From: Candidatus Obscuribacterales bacterium
GTDB lineage: Bacteria; Cyanobacteriota; Vampirovibrionia; Obscuribacterales; Obscuribacteraceae
Assembly: GCA_020054205.1 (NCBI GenBank)
Contig: JAGVLS010000012.1
Span: forward strand, 42,511 to 106,510
DNA length: 64,000 nucleotides
Direction of reading: 5' to 3'
The notes under the pieces are model-generated. The model had not been told where the DNA came from. It searched no databases and saw only the letters and a program-made list of their open reading frames with translations. Positions within the stretch are counted from its first letter, which is position 1. Each line of letters opens with the position of its first letter. Of the stretch, positions 19,248-29,711 are shown piece after piece. Made by a program: the position numbers and the translations under genes.

Positions 19248-21419
19248 ATGAGTACTAAATCATTGCCAAATCAAAACGTTGATGAATTAATAACAAAAAT
19301 CGATGAGTTAGAGTCTCAATTAGTTCAAGAAAGAAATAAATTAGCTGCTCAAGCGAAAGAACATGAGCAAACCCTAGAAGATATGCGTACGCTTACAAGT
19401 AAGCTTTCTCAGGCAAGAGACCAGGCTGTTGAAGCGTCTAAATTGAAATCTGAATTTTTAGCAAATATGTCGCACGAAATTAGAACACCAATGAATGGTG
19501 TAATTGGTATGAGCGACTTGTTATTGCGTACATCTTTAAGTCGTGATCAAAGAGATCATGCAAATGTTATTAATGAATCAGCAAAAATTTTGCTTGATAT
19601 AGTTAATGATATTCTTGACTTTTCCAAAATTGAAGCTGGCAAAGTTGATTTAGAAATTTTAGATTTTGAGCTAACTGCTGTTGTTGAAGTAACAGCAGAA
19701 TTATTAGCTGAAAAATGTCGCCAAAAGAATTTGTCTTTAATTACGTATATAGATCCATCTATTCCCAGCTTTTTACGTGGAGACCCGGGACATATTCGTC
19801 AAGTTTTGCTTAATCTAACAAGTAACGCTATTAAATTTACCGAAGAAGGTGAAATAGTCCTTTCTGTTGAATCAGAAGAAATTACTAAAGATGCTGTGAA
19901 ATTAAAATTCTCAGTAAATGATACTGGTATTGGTTTGCAAAAAACTGCATTACAGAAATTATTTAAACCATTTACTCAAGCAGATGGCTCAATCACCAGA
20001 CGTTATGGTGGTACTGGATTAGGACTTTCCATTTGCAAGGGTTTGGTTGAATTAATGGGTGGACATATTGGTGCTGATAGTGCCAAAAGTAAAGGATCAA
20101 CATTTTGGTTTGTCTTACCACTTGAGCGTTCACATTTGGAATTTGAGCCACCAACTATTGAGCCAATTTTAAAAGACAAGCGTGTAATGCTTGTTAGCAG
20201 TTTCCCATCTACAAAACAAGCCATCGAGTCTTATACAAAACATTGGAAAATGCGTCCCGACTATATGGAAAATAGCCAAGAATTATTTGAAATATTACGT
20301 CGTGAATGTATAGCTTCAGATCCATATGATTTAGTACTTATTGATGTAGCAAATCCTAGCAGTGATATTGAAGAATTAGCACGAAAAATTCATCATGATC
20401 CTGTAATTAGTGCAACAAAAATAGTATTAGTTTCTAATGCTATTGAAAAAGGTAAAGGAGAACAAATTCTTGCTGCTGGTTTTTCAGCTTGTTTAATTAG
20501 ACCAGTTCGCTATACTCAATTTCTTGATTGTATGACTAATCTGCTGAATACACAAAGTACCAATAAGCTTGATTTGACATTAACTCAGCCTATTCCAAAA
20601 ACACCAATAAAAACAGAATTGATTTTGGTAGCAGAAGACAATCCAGTAAATCAAAAGGTTGCTGTATTGCAATTGAATAATTTAGGCTATGCAGCTCATG
20701 CTGTAGCTAATGGGCAAGAAGCAGTGGATGCCATTTTAAATGGTGCTTACACTTTAATATTTATGGATTGCCAAATGCCAGAAATGGATGGTTTTCAGGC
20801 AACAGGAGCCATTCGCAAAGCAGAAGTATTAACTGGTCGCCATATTCCAATTGTTGCTATGACAGCACATGCCATGGAAGGTGACAAAGATAAATGCATT
20901 GCAGCTGGCATGGATGATTATATAAGCAAGCCTGTAGATCCTAAAAAACTGCAAGATATTTTGTCGCGCTGGCTTTCAAAAGATGCTAAAAACAAAGCAT
21001 CCATGCCTATTAATGTTCCAGAATCAGCATTAACTGCCGATGATGAAGTGCCGCCTCAAACGGTAAATGAGGATCCAATTAATATTGCTGCTTTAGAGCG
21101 AGCTTGTGGACGTGAAATGGCCCAAGAAATCTTGCAAGTATTTATGTCAGCAGCTGAGACATTATTAGAAGGACTAGAAGCTGCGCGGCAAAGGCATGAT
21201 GGGCGTGCAATTGAGTCATTAGCACATCAATTGAAAGGATCATCTTCAGCTATTGGTGCTACAGAAATAATGAGGCTATGCGTGCGTATGGAAGATGCTG
21301 CTGCTCAAGACAATTGGGTGCAAGCCCGCATAGTTTATGAAGCATTAAAATGGTCGTACAGGCGTTTAAGCCGTTTTGTTAGCTATACGCTCGAACACGA
21401 ATTTAATGCCAAAAAATAG
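19248..21419 (+). CDS. Soluble hybrid histidine kinase (HisKA-HATPase-REC-REC-Hpt)
   Basis: Phosphorelay protein with no transmembrane or recognised sensor domain. Residues 10-65 are a coiled coil. HisKA has the phospho-His H76 in [13 protein letters not shown], followed by HATPase ([16 protein letters not shown]). A degenerate receiver comes next (LIDVANPS, about residues 300-430), then a canonical receiver with the Asp of [10 protein letters not shown] (about 505), and an Hpt domain with its His in [14 protein letters not shown] (about 665). I chose ATG 19248 over TTG 19233. It may signal through protein contacts instead of a ligand. LRV genes on both sides are candidate partners (inference). 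Confidence 0.93.
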   Translation: MSTKSLPNQNVDELITKIDELESQLVQERNKLAAQAKEHEQTLEDMRTLTSKLSQARDQAVEASKLKSEFLANMSHEIRTPMNGVIGMSDLLLRTSLSRDQRDHANVINESAKILLDIVNDILDFSKIEAGKVDLEILDFELTAVVEVTAELLAEKCRQKNLSLITYIDPSIPSFLRGDPGHIRQVLLNLTSNAIKFTEEGEIVLSVESEEITKDAVKLKFSVNDTGIGLQKTALQKLFKPFTQADGSITRRYGGTGLGLSICKGLVELMGGHIGADSAKSKGSTFWFVLPLERSHLEFEPPTIEPILKDKRVMLVSSFPSTKQAIESYTKHWKMRPDYMENSQELFEILRRECIASDPYDLVLIDVANPSSDIEELARKIHHDPVISATKIVLVSNAIEKGKGEQILAAGFSACLIRPVRYTQFLDCMTNLLNTQSTNKLDLTLTQPIPKTPIKTELILVAEDNPVNQKVAVLQLNNLGYAAHAVANGQEAVDAILNGAYTLIFMDCQMPEMDGFQATGAIRKAEVLTGRHIPIVAMTAHAMEGDKDKCIAAGMDDYISKPVDPKKLQDILSRWLSKDAKNKASMPINVPESALTADDEVPPQTVNEDPINIAALERACGREMAQEILQVFMSAAETLLEGLEAARQRHDGRAIESLAHQLKGSSSAIGATEIMRLCVRMEDAAAQDNWVQARIVYEALKWSYRRLSRFVSYTLEHEFNAKK

Positions 21420-21645
21420 ACTGTTTAAATTATTATCTGCTCTTTAATTCCAATTGTAATGTTGGAATGAAAATAGTTAGACTAGTGGTGTCAAGTATTA
21501 ATTTGGCGCCAGTTCACCAAAATGATGTAAAAAGTTGTTTTTCAATTTAATTGCCCATTAAATTGCCGAGTATCAAACCTGACAATGGTGATGAACTAGG
21601 CTTATTTGGGTAAAAAATATATAGGAACTATACGGGAATATAGGT

Positions 21646-22296
21646 ATGCTTTCATTTGGCGACAATGACCTTAGCGATAAGGCTAAACGCGAAGATATTA
21701 CATTTATAGTTTGTTTTAATTGGAAAAGCCCTGATCACTTAAAAGAAGCTATGCAAATTTATGAATCATCTCGCCTAGATGAGGGAAATGATTACATGTC
21801 TAAATCTGGGCGTATTTCAAAAAGCCGTTCAACACATTTAGATGCTAATGAAATGTTTGCAGTTAGGCTAGCTATTGCTAGCAATCCAAATACTCCTGCC
21901 AGTGTTTTAGATTATTTGGCTAAAACCAGTATGCGTTTTCCTACTTTATTAGAGCGAATTGCCGATAATCCAAATGCCTCCAGGCTTATATTGCGACAAC
22001 TAGCTTGTCATCCAGCTCTTTCTGTGAGAGCTGTCGTGGCAGAAAATCCAAGTGCACCTTATGAAGCACAAGAAATTTTAGTCACTGACGATGATGTTGA
22101 TATAAGATATCGTCTAGCAGAAAATCCACATGTGCCAATTACAATTCTGGAATTATTAGTAGAAGATTCCAATCCTTATGTAGTGGAAAGAGCACGTAGG
22201 ACTTTAAACAGACTTACAGGTGCTAATATCCTTGAAGCTAAATTCCCAGATGTGAGCAATACAATTGCTAAACGTCGCATATTTGGTGCCAATTAA
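21646..22296 (+). CDS. LRV protein, paralogue 2
   Basis: Close relative of the LRV protein encoded 2.6 kb away across the hybrid kinase gene. Both share an N-terminal FNW..PD...A segment, the repeat NPNTPASVLDYL almost unchanged, and a basic C-terminal tail after a K-F motif. About five LRV repeats (residues 70-190) end in SNPYVVERARRTLNRL. There are no enzymatic motifs and no Cys cluster. The 226 bases upstream hold a 7-bp hairpin at 21447-21468 (ATTCCAA/TTGGAAT) without a T-tract, and nothing else I can assign. Its stop shares TTAA with the convergent TPR gene. Confidence 0.75.
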   Translation: MLSFGDNDLSDKAKREDITFIVCFNWKSPDHLKEAMQIYESSRLDEGNDYMSKSGRISKSRSTHLDANEMFAVRLAIASNPNTPASVLDYLAKTSMRFPTLLERIADNPNASRLILRQLACHPALSVRAVVAENPSAPYEAQEILVTDDDVDIRYRLAENPHVPITILELLVEDSNPYVVERARRTLNRLTGANILEAKFPDVSNTIAKRRIFGAN

Positions 22297-23360
22297 AATA
22301 TTTTTGGTAAAAAATGCTTTGCCGCATTAAGTGACAAGCTGCTATTGCTTGCGCCACTTTGCGCTCTAATTTGTACAGCTTTGCTAGCATGAGCAAGAGC
22401 TTGTGGGATTTGTCCTTGTCGCATGTATCCATCAGCCAAAAAGAAATATGGAGCAGGATTATTTGGGAATTTTTTCGCACAATCAAGCCATGTATTCATA
22501 GCAGCGTTTAAATTGCCGCTATACTCAGCTTGTACACGTGCTGCATAAACTCTTGCCCATACATCATTTGGATTTTGAGCAAGCAATTGACTCATTTTAT
22601 TTAAACAAAGCTCGTAGTATTTTTTAACTGTTGGCATTGCTTGTAGCGTAGTTATTTCAATTGCACTAGGAATTTGAGGTAATATGGATTTTGTTGGCGG
22701 CAAAACTTGAGGGGAAATACCACCACCATTAAATAATTGAGCAGCAAGTCCAAGGGCTCCAATTATTGTGGATGCTTGCCGTGAATTTTTTTCTTGTATC
22801 ATTTGTGCTGGCGTTTTCAGGGCATTATTTGTTCTTCGAGAAGCTTCGGCAGTAAGATATGCTTTCATATAATAAGCCCAAGCTAACCCATAACGAATGC
22901 GATTATCATCTGCTGTGTATGTGAGCATTTGTTCGTATGTGTCAATCATTTTGTCAAAATAATTTGGATCGCCAGTTGCTTTAGCAAGTTGTTTAGCGCG
23001 TTTTACTTCAGTGAGTGCTTCTTCAACATAAGGAGTTTTTGTAAGGGCAACAGCTAATATAAATGCAGCTTCTGCATTGTTTGGATAAGTATTTACTTGT
23101 GCACGCGCTAAATTCACATCATCAGTTGGTACTAAATCATCAGAACCAGTACCCAATGTCAATGTTTTACCAGGAGACCATATAGAAGAAGACCCCTCTG
23201 GTTGTGTTAAATCATAAGTATCTAAAGGCTTAGCTACTGGATATGCTGCATCATACGAATAAGCGCTATCTTGAGCAAGAGCATATGAAAATTGAAATGA
23301 GATAAATGTTGATAAGCTAACAAGTACAAAGACACGTTTCAATTTTAGCCATGTATTCAT
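22293..23360 (-). CDS. Secreted TPR-containing protein
   Basis: Signal peptide (RVFVLVSLSTFISFQFSYALA, residues about 9-29) followed by a 325-residue region with scattered TPR-like helices (NTYPNNAEAAFILAVAL, NPNDVWARVYAARVQAEYSG, NPAPYFFLADGYMRQGQIPQAL). A central hydrophobic, Pro-rich stretch around residues 200-225 separates two TPR blocks. It is probably a periplasmic scaffold. Partner unknown. Confidence 0.7.
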   Translation of the reverse strand: MNTWLKLKRVFVLVSLSTFISFQFSYALAQDSAYSYDAAYPVAKPLDTYDLTQPEGSSSIWSPGKTLTLGTGSDDLVPTDDVNLARAQVNTYPNNAEAAFILAVALTKTPYVEEALTEVKRAKQLAKATGDPNYFDKMIDTYEQMLTYTADDNRIRYGLAWAYYMKAYLTAEASRRTNNALKTPAQMIQEKNSRQASTIIGALGLAAQLFNGGGISPQVLPPTKSILPQIPSAIEITTLQAMPTVKKYYELCLNKMSQLLAQNPNDVWARVYAARVQAEYSGNLNAAMNTWLDCAKKFPNNPAPYFFLADGYMRQGQIPQALAHASKAVQIRAQSGASNSSLSLNAAKHFLPKIF

Positions 23361-23488
23361 TGGCTGTTTTCCTTATATTGGGGACTGGCTGCTAAGCGCA
23401 TGCTTGCAAATTATAAGACGACTATAGCTTGCAATTGTTCCGTTAAAGCCAGGTAAAATCACATTGCAAAGATGCTAATATTGTCTGG

Positions 23489-24880
23489 ATGATTGCTTAT
23501 GTATTGCAAATTGCTTTTTTATTTATTTTTTTTATAGCATTGGTAATACCAAATGCTTGGGCTTATGAATTACCGCAAGTTCAAAATGTTAGTTTCGCTA
23601 AAATAGACGAATTGACCAATGAAATTGCTCTTAAAGAAATTGATTTAGAACGTTATTATTTGCGTTATCGTGTTCTTGGTACGCATGAATCCCAATATAG
23701 TTATTTGCGTTATTCGTTATTGCAAGAAATAGCTTCAAGCACAATTTTGGCTGGCGAAGTTACTTATTTATATGAAAGCGGCAAAAATTTAAATACTCCT
23801 CAAAAATTATCGACAGGAGTACTGAAAGGAGCTACAACTCTCAATCTTATTGGCTCAGCTGTTCAAGGGACAAGCTCTGGCATAGAGCTTTGCTCTAGTG
23901 GTTTAGTGGCGTTAAAAAATAAAATACATAAAGCCGATCCAAAAACAGCTAGACTTGAAGCTATAAAAAGATTAAAAGAAATAGATGCTTTAATAGAAAA
24001 ACGAGATGTTTTGGTGCAAACGGTGGAAAACAAAACGCTTCACGACTTTTATCAAACTGAAGGTGATTTACTTAAGTCTGCCCGTGGGGGATGTGCTTAT
24101 GAATTTGCCGAGGTATATGCGCATGTGCGATCTTATCAACCAGGCGATAATGTTTATTATGTACTTGATGTTGTATCCAGCTCTCTTTATACCGCCAGCA
24201 ATGTATTAGCATTGCAGTCTTTCAACCGTCCAAATTTGATAGGAACGAGTGCTATAGTTGGATTTGTTGGTGACTGTATTGCGCTGCCTAGTGCACCTTT
24301 AAATGTGCTTGCTTATAAATACTTGTATAGATTTTGGCATAAACGGCTGGCAAAACAAATGAATGAAAAATTCATTGATTCGACACCGCAAATAGCTATG
24401 CAAATGATTGCTTTTAAAGATGCAATCAAAAAATTAGCTAATGAATACCCTGCTTTAGCTTCTGAAGCTAAAATACGTTTTGATATTTATGAGTTGTATA
24501 CCAAACGTTATGACCAATATATTGAAAAGGTAATAATTGATTTAAAACATAGAGAAAAAGTAGCATTGCAATCGGCAGTGAGCGGTCCTTTAATCAGTGG
24601 CACATATTTTTCTCAAGGCATAGTCGATATTATTTCTGCATATAGATACAAACATAATCCTAGAAGAAGTAATACATTGGGTTTCTATGGCACTATTGCT
24701 CCGACAATCGGCAGCAGCGCCTCGTGTATTTTGACAGCTAAATCTTATATTCAAACAAGGCGATATGAAAATAAGCTGAGAAAGCAAAAAGCTTTGCCAG
24801 AAGATTTATTGAAAGAAAGACTAGCAACTTTAAAAGAAATGGAAAATACTATTGCCCGTCTTAAAGCTCAAAATCACTAA
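23489..24880 (+). CDS. Secreted or membrane-associated protein, function unknown
   Basis: I recognise no family. An N-terminal signal sequence ends near PNAWA (residues 1-25). The rest is mostly helical, with charged coiled-coil stretches (ARLEAIKRLKEIDALIEKRD; RLATLKEMENTIARLK) alternating with Gly/Ser/Ala-rich hydrophobic segments (about 110-135, 230-280, 365-375, 395-415). These could be membrane-inserted hairpins. The gene stands alone, with glnN converging on it with no gap. An envelope role is likely; nothing more can be said. Confidence 0.6.
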   Translation: MIAYVLQIAFLFIFFIALVIPNAWAYELPQVQNVSFAKIDELTNEIALKEIDLERYYLRYRVLGTHESQYSYLRYSLLQEIASSTILAGEVTYLYESGKNLNTPQKLSTGVLKGATTLNLIGSAVQGTSSGIELCSSGLVALKNKIHKADPKTARLEAIKRLKEIDALIEKRDVLVQTVENKTLHDFYQTEGDLLKSARGGCAYEFAEVYAHVRSYQPGDNVYYVLDVVSSSLYTASNVLALQSFNRPNLIGTSAIVGFVGDCIALPSAPLNVLAYKYLYRFWHKRLAKQMNEKFIDSTPQIAMQMIAFKDAIKKLANEYPALASEAKIRFDIYELYTKRYDQYIEKVIIDLKHREKVALQSAVSGPLISGTYFSQGIVDIISAYRYKHNPRRSNTLGFYGTIAPTIGSSASCILTAKSYIQTRRYENKLRKQKALPEDLLKERLATLKEMENTIARLKAQNH

Positions 24881-27121
24881 TTAATAGATGTAGAGCATTT
24901 CTCTAAATTTAGGTAATGGCCAGAGTGCATCATCTACCATTGTTTCTAGCTCGTCAGCTACAGTTCTTACATTATTCATAGCGGGAATAACTTTTTGTTG
25001 ATAGAACTTAGCATGAGACAATAGGTCAGAATCACCTTCATCAGCTTCTTTGCTCAATGCATCAAGCTGTTCTAAAGCCCCTCTTAGTTGTCCAACTCTT
25101 TCAGCTACTTCTTTCAAGATTTTTTCTTCAGCTGTTAAATCAATATTGCCCAAAGCACTCTTGGTTTGAGTGATGGTGGAAGCTAATTGACCTTGATATT
25201 TCAAAGCAGTCGGTAATATCATGGTTGTGCCCATACTCATTGTAAGCAAAGCTTCAATATTTATTGTTTTGCAATAACTTTCCAGCATAATTTTATACCG
25301 GCTAGTCAATTCTTCTTCATCCAATATGCTGTATTTTTTGAAGAGTTCAATTGATTCTTTGGTTATGAAAGTTGGCAATGATTCGACGGTATTGCGATGA
25401 TTCGGCAATCCCCGACGCTCAGCTTCTTCATGCCATACGCGTGAGTAATTGTCACCATTGAATAATATGCGTTTGTTTTCTGTCAGTGTTTCTTTAAGTA
25501 CGTTTTGTACAACTGCATTTAAGTCTTTATTTGACTTGCTTGCTTCTTCAATTTTGGTTGCTAAATAATCAAGTGATTCAGCTACCATTGTATTTAAAAC
25601 TGTATTTGGAAAAGCAATAGATTGGCTTGCTCCCACTGCTCTAAATTCAAATTTATTACCAGTAAAAGCAAATGGTGATGTACGGTTGCGATCTGAATCA
25701 TCACTAGGTAAATCTGGTAGTGTCGATACACCTAATTGGATGGTTCGTGATAATTTAGCTTCTCCAGCTTTACCGGTAATCAAAGCTTCTACAACTTGAG
25801 TGAGTTTGTCACCCAAGTATACGCTCATGATAGCTGGTGGTGCTTCATTAGCACCTAAGCGATGATCGTTGCCAGCAAAAGCAATGCTGCCTCTAAGTAA
25901 TCCACCATGTTTGTTTACAGCGCGAATTACAGCTGTTAAGAAAACCAAGAATTGCAAATTCTCGTGAGGGGTATGTCCTGGATCTAATAAGTTATTGCCA
26001 TTGCTATCAGCTAATGACCAATTGTTGTGTTTTCCAGAACCATTTACACCTGAGAATGGTTTTTCATGAAATAAACATCTCAGTCCATGCTTTTGAGCAG
26101 TCTTTTTAAATACTTCCATCAAAAGCATATTGTGGTCGGTAGCAATATTGCTGTTTTCAAATATAGGTGCTACTTCAAATTGAGCTGGAGCCACTTCATT
26201 GTGACGGGTTTTAACTGGTACGCCCAATTTATATAATTCCAGCTCCGCATCCATCATGAAAGACAATACACGCTCTTTGATAGAGCCCCAGTAGTGATCT
26301 TCCATCTCTTGTCCTTTAGGTGGCTTAGCGCCAAATAAAGCTCGCCCAGCGGTAATTAAATCAGGACGCAATAGATAAAAAGACTCATCAATTAAGAAAT
26401 ATTCTTGTTCTGGTCCAACCGTGCAAGATACGCGTTTTGCATCGTTGCTGCCTAATACTTTCAGCACGCGTAGTGCTTGTTTGTTAATAGCATCAATAGA
26501 GCGTAATAATGGTGATTTTTTGTCTAGTGCATGTCCGCTGTAAGAGCAAAATACTGTTGGAATACAAAGTGTTTTACCATTAATACTTTCCATAATGAAA
26601 GCAGGACTAGTAGGATCCCAGCCTGTATATCCACGAGCTTCAAATGTAGAGCGAATTCCACCTGAGGGAAAACTTGATGCATCTGGTTCGCCTTGAATTA
26701 AATTTTTGCCAGAAAATTCAAGAATTGCACCTTCATCAGCACTAAATCCTAAAAATGAATCATGTTTTTCAGCAGTAAGTCCAGTCATTGGTTGAAACCA
26801 ATGAGTAAAGTGTGAGGCACCATGGCTAATTGCCCAATCTTTCATAGCGTTAGCAACAACATCAGCTAAGGCCGGGTCTAGTCTTACTCCATTATCGAGA
26901 CAATTAACAACAGCTTTGTATACATTTTTTGGTAACAGCCCGCGCATGGTTTGGCGGCTGAATACATTGGCGCCAAATATTTGAGCAATAGAGGAATCTG
27001 TTTGATCAACTTGTGAACGTACTGGATTTCGTTGTTGGATATTTTGAATGGCGCTATTTCTGCTATTAGAACTATTAGTGTCTTTAGAAGTAGTTTTGTT
27101 GTTAGCCAGCATTTTTCCCAT
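24881..27121 (-). CDS. glnN: Type III glutamine synthetase
   Basis: Makes glutamine from glutamate, ammonia and ATP. At 746 residues it is the long GSIII form found in Bacteroides and many cyanobacteria. Family features visible include the N-terminal VFSRQTMRGLLP, the catalytic-core segments GPEQEYFLID, KTRHNEVAPAQFEVAP, FSGVNGSGKHNNWSL and FAGNDHRLGANEAPP, and a long C-terminal helical region. GAAAGGATG precedes the start. The yjbQ homologue lies 62 bases upstream on the same strand and may share the transcript. I found no GTA-N8-TAC NtcA site nearby. Confidence 0.95.
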   Translation of the reverse strand: MGKMLANNKTTSKDTNSSNSRNSAIQNIQQRNPVRSQVDQTDSSIAQIFGANVFSRQTMRGLLPKNVYKAVVNCLDNGVRLDPALADVVANAMKDWAISHGASHFTHWFQPMTGLTAEKHDSFLGFSADEGAILEFSGKNLIQGEPDASSFPSGGIRSTFEARGYTGWDPTSPAFIMESINGKTLCIPTVFCSYSGHALDKKSPLLRSIDAINKQALRVLKVLGSNDAKRVSCTVGPEQEYFLIDESFYLLRPDLITAGRALFGAKPPKGQEMEDHYWGSIKERVLSFMMDAELELYKLGVPVKTRHNEVAPAQFEVAPIFENSNIATDHNMLLMEVFKKTAQKHGLRCLFHEKPFSGVNGSGKHNNWSLADSNGNNLLDPGHTPHENLQFLVFLTAVIRAVNKHGGLLRGSIAFAGNDHRLGANEAPPAIMSVYLGDKLTQVVEALITGKAGEAKLSRTIQLGVSTLPDLPSDDSDRNRTSPFAFTGNKFEFRAVGASQSIAFPNTVLNTMVAESLDYLATKIEEASKSNKDLNAVVQNVLKETLTENKRILFNGDNYSRVWHEEAERRGLPNHRNTVESLPTFITKESIELFKKYSILDEEELTSRYKIMLESYCKTINIEALLTMSMGTTMILPTALKYQGQLASTITQTKSALGNIDLTAEEKILKEVAERVGQLRGALEQLDALSKEADEGDSDLLSHAKFYQQKVIPAMNNVRTVADELETMVDDALWPLPKFREMLYIY

Positions 27122-27183
27122 TTTTATTTCATCCTTTCTGTTTGTATATTTTTACGTTTTTTTTATACCCTTTAGATCTTGAG

Positions 27184-27618
27184 TTAGATCCCGAGCGCCT
27201 TCAAGATGACTCGCTTTTTACGTTTGCCATCAAATTCAGCATAAAAAACTTGTTCCCAAGGTCCCAAATCTAGCTTACCATCAGTAATAGGAACCATTAC
27301 TTGATGATTTATCAGTATACGTTTTAAATGTGCGTCCCCATTAGTTTCACCAGTATTATGATGCTTATAGTTAGGATTGGCTGGGGCTAGGTGCTCTAAC
27401 CATTCATCGATATCATGAATGAGCCCATCTTCCCAATCATTTATATATACGCCAGCAGTTATATGCATGGCTGATACTAAGACAAAACCTTCTTTAATGC
27501 CGCTCTCTTGGACAAATTCTTCGACTTCATCGGTGATACGTATATATTCTCGTTCTTTTTTAGTGTTGAACCAGAGATATTTAGTATGTGCTCTATTGAG
27601 CCCTTCCGATACTTTCAA
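27184..27618 (-). CDS. YjbQ/UPF0047 family protein
   Basis: Small conserved protein of the YjbQ (UPF0047) family, for which a weak thiamine-phosphate synthase activity is described; the physiological role is unclear. Diagnostic segments are [38 protein letters not shown] and [16 protein letters not shown], containing the conserved His residues of a metal site. Length 144 is slightly over the usual ~135. It lies directly upstream of glnN. A 13-base palindrome (TTATGT G ACATAA) sits about 90 bases before the start, at 27709-27721, and could be an operator. Confidence 0.88.
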   Translation of the reverse strand: MKVSEGLNRAHTKYLWFNTKKEREYIRITDEVEEFVQESGIKEGFVLVSAMHITAGVYINDWEDGLIHDIDEWLEHLAPANPNYKHHNTGETNGDAHLKRILINHQVMVPITDGKLDLGPWEQVFYAEFDGKRKKRVILKALGI

Positions 27619-27816
27619 CTACTACCCCCTTGCAAGGAAGTACTGTCCCAGAGCTAATATGGGCACTAGTGTATCTTTATTTGCTAACTTAGAAAATACT
27701 TTCATAACTTATGTGACATAAACTTAGATTAGATAATTGCCTAACCGCAGTTAATGTTGGATAAGGGTAGTCCAAAAAGTGATGCAGATTAACTATGAAA
27801 TTATGGGACTGTGAAA

Positions 27817-28884
27817 CTATGAAGGATTCTGTTTGCTCAGCCGCTCAATTCCTTCTTTAGCTTGCAACTGATCAGGATTTATAGCTAAAGCTTTGCTATA
27901 AGCAGATTTTGCTTCTGCTATTTGTCCTTCTTGTTCTAATATCCTGCCTAAATGTAACCAGAGCCCGGAATACTTAGGACTTATTTCTACAGCTTTTTGA
28001 AATTCAGCTTTTGCTGTTTTTAAATCACCACGATGTTCTGCCATCCAACCGAGATCTACATGTAAGGCTGGCACATTTGGTTCTATTTTTACAGCCTCAG
28101 CTAATTCATTTTGTGCTTTAACTAAATTGCCATGCTCACTTAACATATAAGCATAATCAGCATGTGTAGCTCCATCAGCTGATATTAATTGAAAAGAATT
28201 TTCGTATTGTTTTTCTGCTTTATCATAATCACCTAAATTAGCATAAGCAAAAGCTAAAGAGCGTTGTACAGAAAAGTTTTTGGGGTCATATATTTTTGCC
28301 CATTCTAATTCTGTTTTGCTTTCTCGCCAATTGTTTTTTCTAGCGTAGGCTAGTGCTTTTTTGTAATGCAAATCATAAGCTTTTTTATTTAATTGAGCTT
28401 TTTCATCTTCTGTATATTCGATTGGAATAGTAATGCCTGTGACAAGCATAAATTCAGCAACTGAGCGAGCAAAATTAAGACGTAACAATGACAAAAAACA
28501 TAAATCGCGATGAGCTGCTTTAAAGTCGGGAGTATGTGTTATCGATTGATCTAATTCTACTTCGGCAAGTGGCAAGTCAAACTTATTGAAATAATAATTG
28601 CCCAAATAGTAATGTTTAAGAGCAATTGGCGATGGGATTTTATAGCCTTCACTTGAGTCATCACTCGACTCTTTTGTAATTGTGTTAGTAATAGCTTTTG
28701 TTTCGGTGTCATTATTTAAATTTGCCTCCGCTGAAAGAGCGTTTTTTGCATTATTTTGGTCTTGGGCACGAGCAATATTAAAACTGCCGATAATTATGGA
28801 GATAAAAAGCAATAAAATAGGAATTTGCTTCGGAGCCAATTTAATTTGGCTATTAATTATGCGCAGCATTAAGCGCTTCTCCAT
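27817..28884 (-). CDS. Secreted TPR protein
   Basis: A signal or anchor segment (residues about 18-38, ending near FNIARA) is followed by a polar linker and about six TPR units from residue 85 (HYYLGNYYFNKFDLPLAEVEL ... LHLGRILEQEGQIAEAKSAYSKAL). The TPRs are regular and close to consensus. Probably a periplasmic scaffold. The 198 bases upstream hold no gene, and no operon partner is evident. Confidence 0.75.
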   Translation of the reverse strand: MEKRLMLRIINSQIKLAPKQIPILLLFISIIIGSFNIARAQDQNNAKNALSAEANLNNDTETKAITNTITKESSDDSSEGYKIPSPIALKHYYLGNYYFNKFDLPLAEVELDQSITHTPDFKAAHRDLCFLSLLRLNFARSVAEFMLVTGITIPIEYTEDEKAQLNKKAYDLHYKKALAYARKNNWRESKTELEWAKIYDPKNFSVQRSLAFAYANLGDYDKAEKQYENSFQLISADGATHADYAYMLSEHGNLVKAQNELAEAVKIEPNVPALHVDLGWMAEHRGDLKTAKAEFQKAVEISPKYSGLWLHLGRILEQEGQIAEAKSAYSKALAINPDQLQAKEGIERLSKQNPS

Positions 28885-29125
28885 AATTTAAGACTAACTC
28901 ATAATTATGGCATGTTAGAGAAATTATGCCAACGGATTTACCCTAGAGTTTAGGCAGTAATTGATAGTTTAATCTACATGAAATGCTTATTTAAATAGCT
29001 ATCAACACTTAATTGCCATATAATTAAATTAGTCGGTGTCGATGAAGTGCACAAACTAAGACTTACCTCTTGTTGTTATGTAATTCAATTACCCCTACTA
29101 GTCAGTATTTTGAACGGGGTTGAAT

Positions 29126-29704
29126 ATGTCTATTAATTGTTCGGTTGAACCAGATCATTCTATTGAGAGCTGTGCAAAGTCTGAATTGCATATTCTCTAT
29201 AATTCTCTCGCTGATTATGAGAATACAAATATAGTCCAAGCCATTAAATTGCTGGTGGAAGAATGGTTAAATACTGAAGATCTGCCACATTTTATTGGTG
29301 TAATTAGGCAAAATCTTGGGCTAAATGATGCTGAAATCAAACTTGCTTGCTGGCTCTTTGCATTAAATCCAAATACTCCACCTTCTGTTTTGCAAGACTT
29401 GTGTACAGGAGCACCTGTTTCACTTTTAGAAAGAATTGCAGAAAATAAAAATGTTAGCTCATCCACATTAGCTTTGCTTGCTAGAGCAAGTGCTGCTGAT
29501 GTAAGAATTGCTGCTGGCAGTAATTCTCACGCATCTCTATCTACAATTGCGCATCTTGTGCAGGATGCAGATAGTAATGTCAGATTTAGTCTAGCTGAAA
29601 ACCATAATCTTTCTAAGAAAGTATTACAATTTCTAAGCTCAGATGAAAATCCATATGTGAGATGCCGAGCTGAAACAACTATGGCTCGCTTAGCTACCGC
29701 CTAG
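29126..29704 (+). CDS. LRV protein, paralogue 3
   Basis: About 192 residues. The first 85 are unassigned, acidic and contain three Cys (one in INCSVEP, one in ESCAK, one in LACWL), not in a cluster pattern. Four LRV repeats follow (NPNTPPSVLQDLC, AENKNVSSSTLALLARASAADVRIAAG, DADSNVRFSLAENHNL), ending with SDENPYVRCRAETTMARL as in the other paralogues. Start chosen at ATG 29126 because ACGGGG lies six bases upstream. The 235 bases before it hold no gene. The 3' end faces lpxI with a 7-base gap. Confidence 0.72.
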   Translation: MSINCSVEPDHSIESCAKSELHILYNSLADYENTNIVQAIKLLVEEWLNTEDLPHFIGVIRQNLGLNDAEIKLACWLFALNPNTPPSVLQDLCTGAPVSLLERIAENKNVSSSTLALLARASAADVRIAAGSNSHASLSTIAHLVQDADSNVRFSLAENHNLSKKVLQFLSSDENPYVRCRAETTMARLATA

Positions 29705-29711
29705 CTACTGG

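Noticed and set aside
27122..27816. NtcA-type nitrogen control site near glnN and yjbQ
   Set aside because: Only GTA-N6-TAC at the glnN leader was found; the cyanobacterial consensus needs eight bases between, so it was not called.
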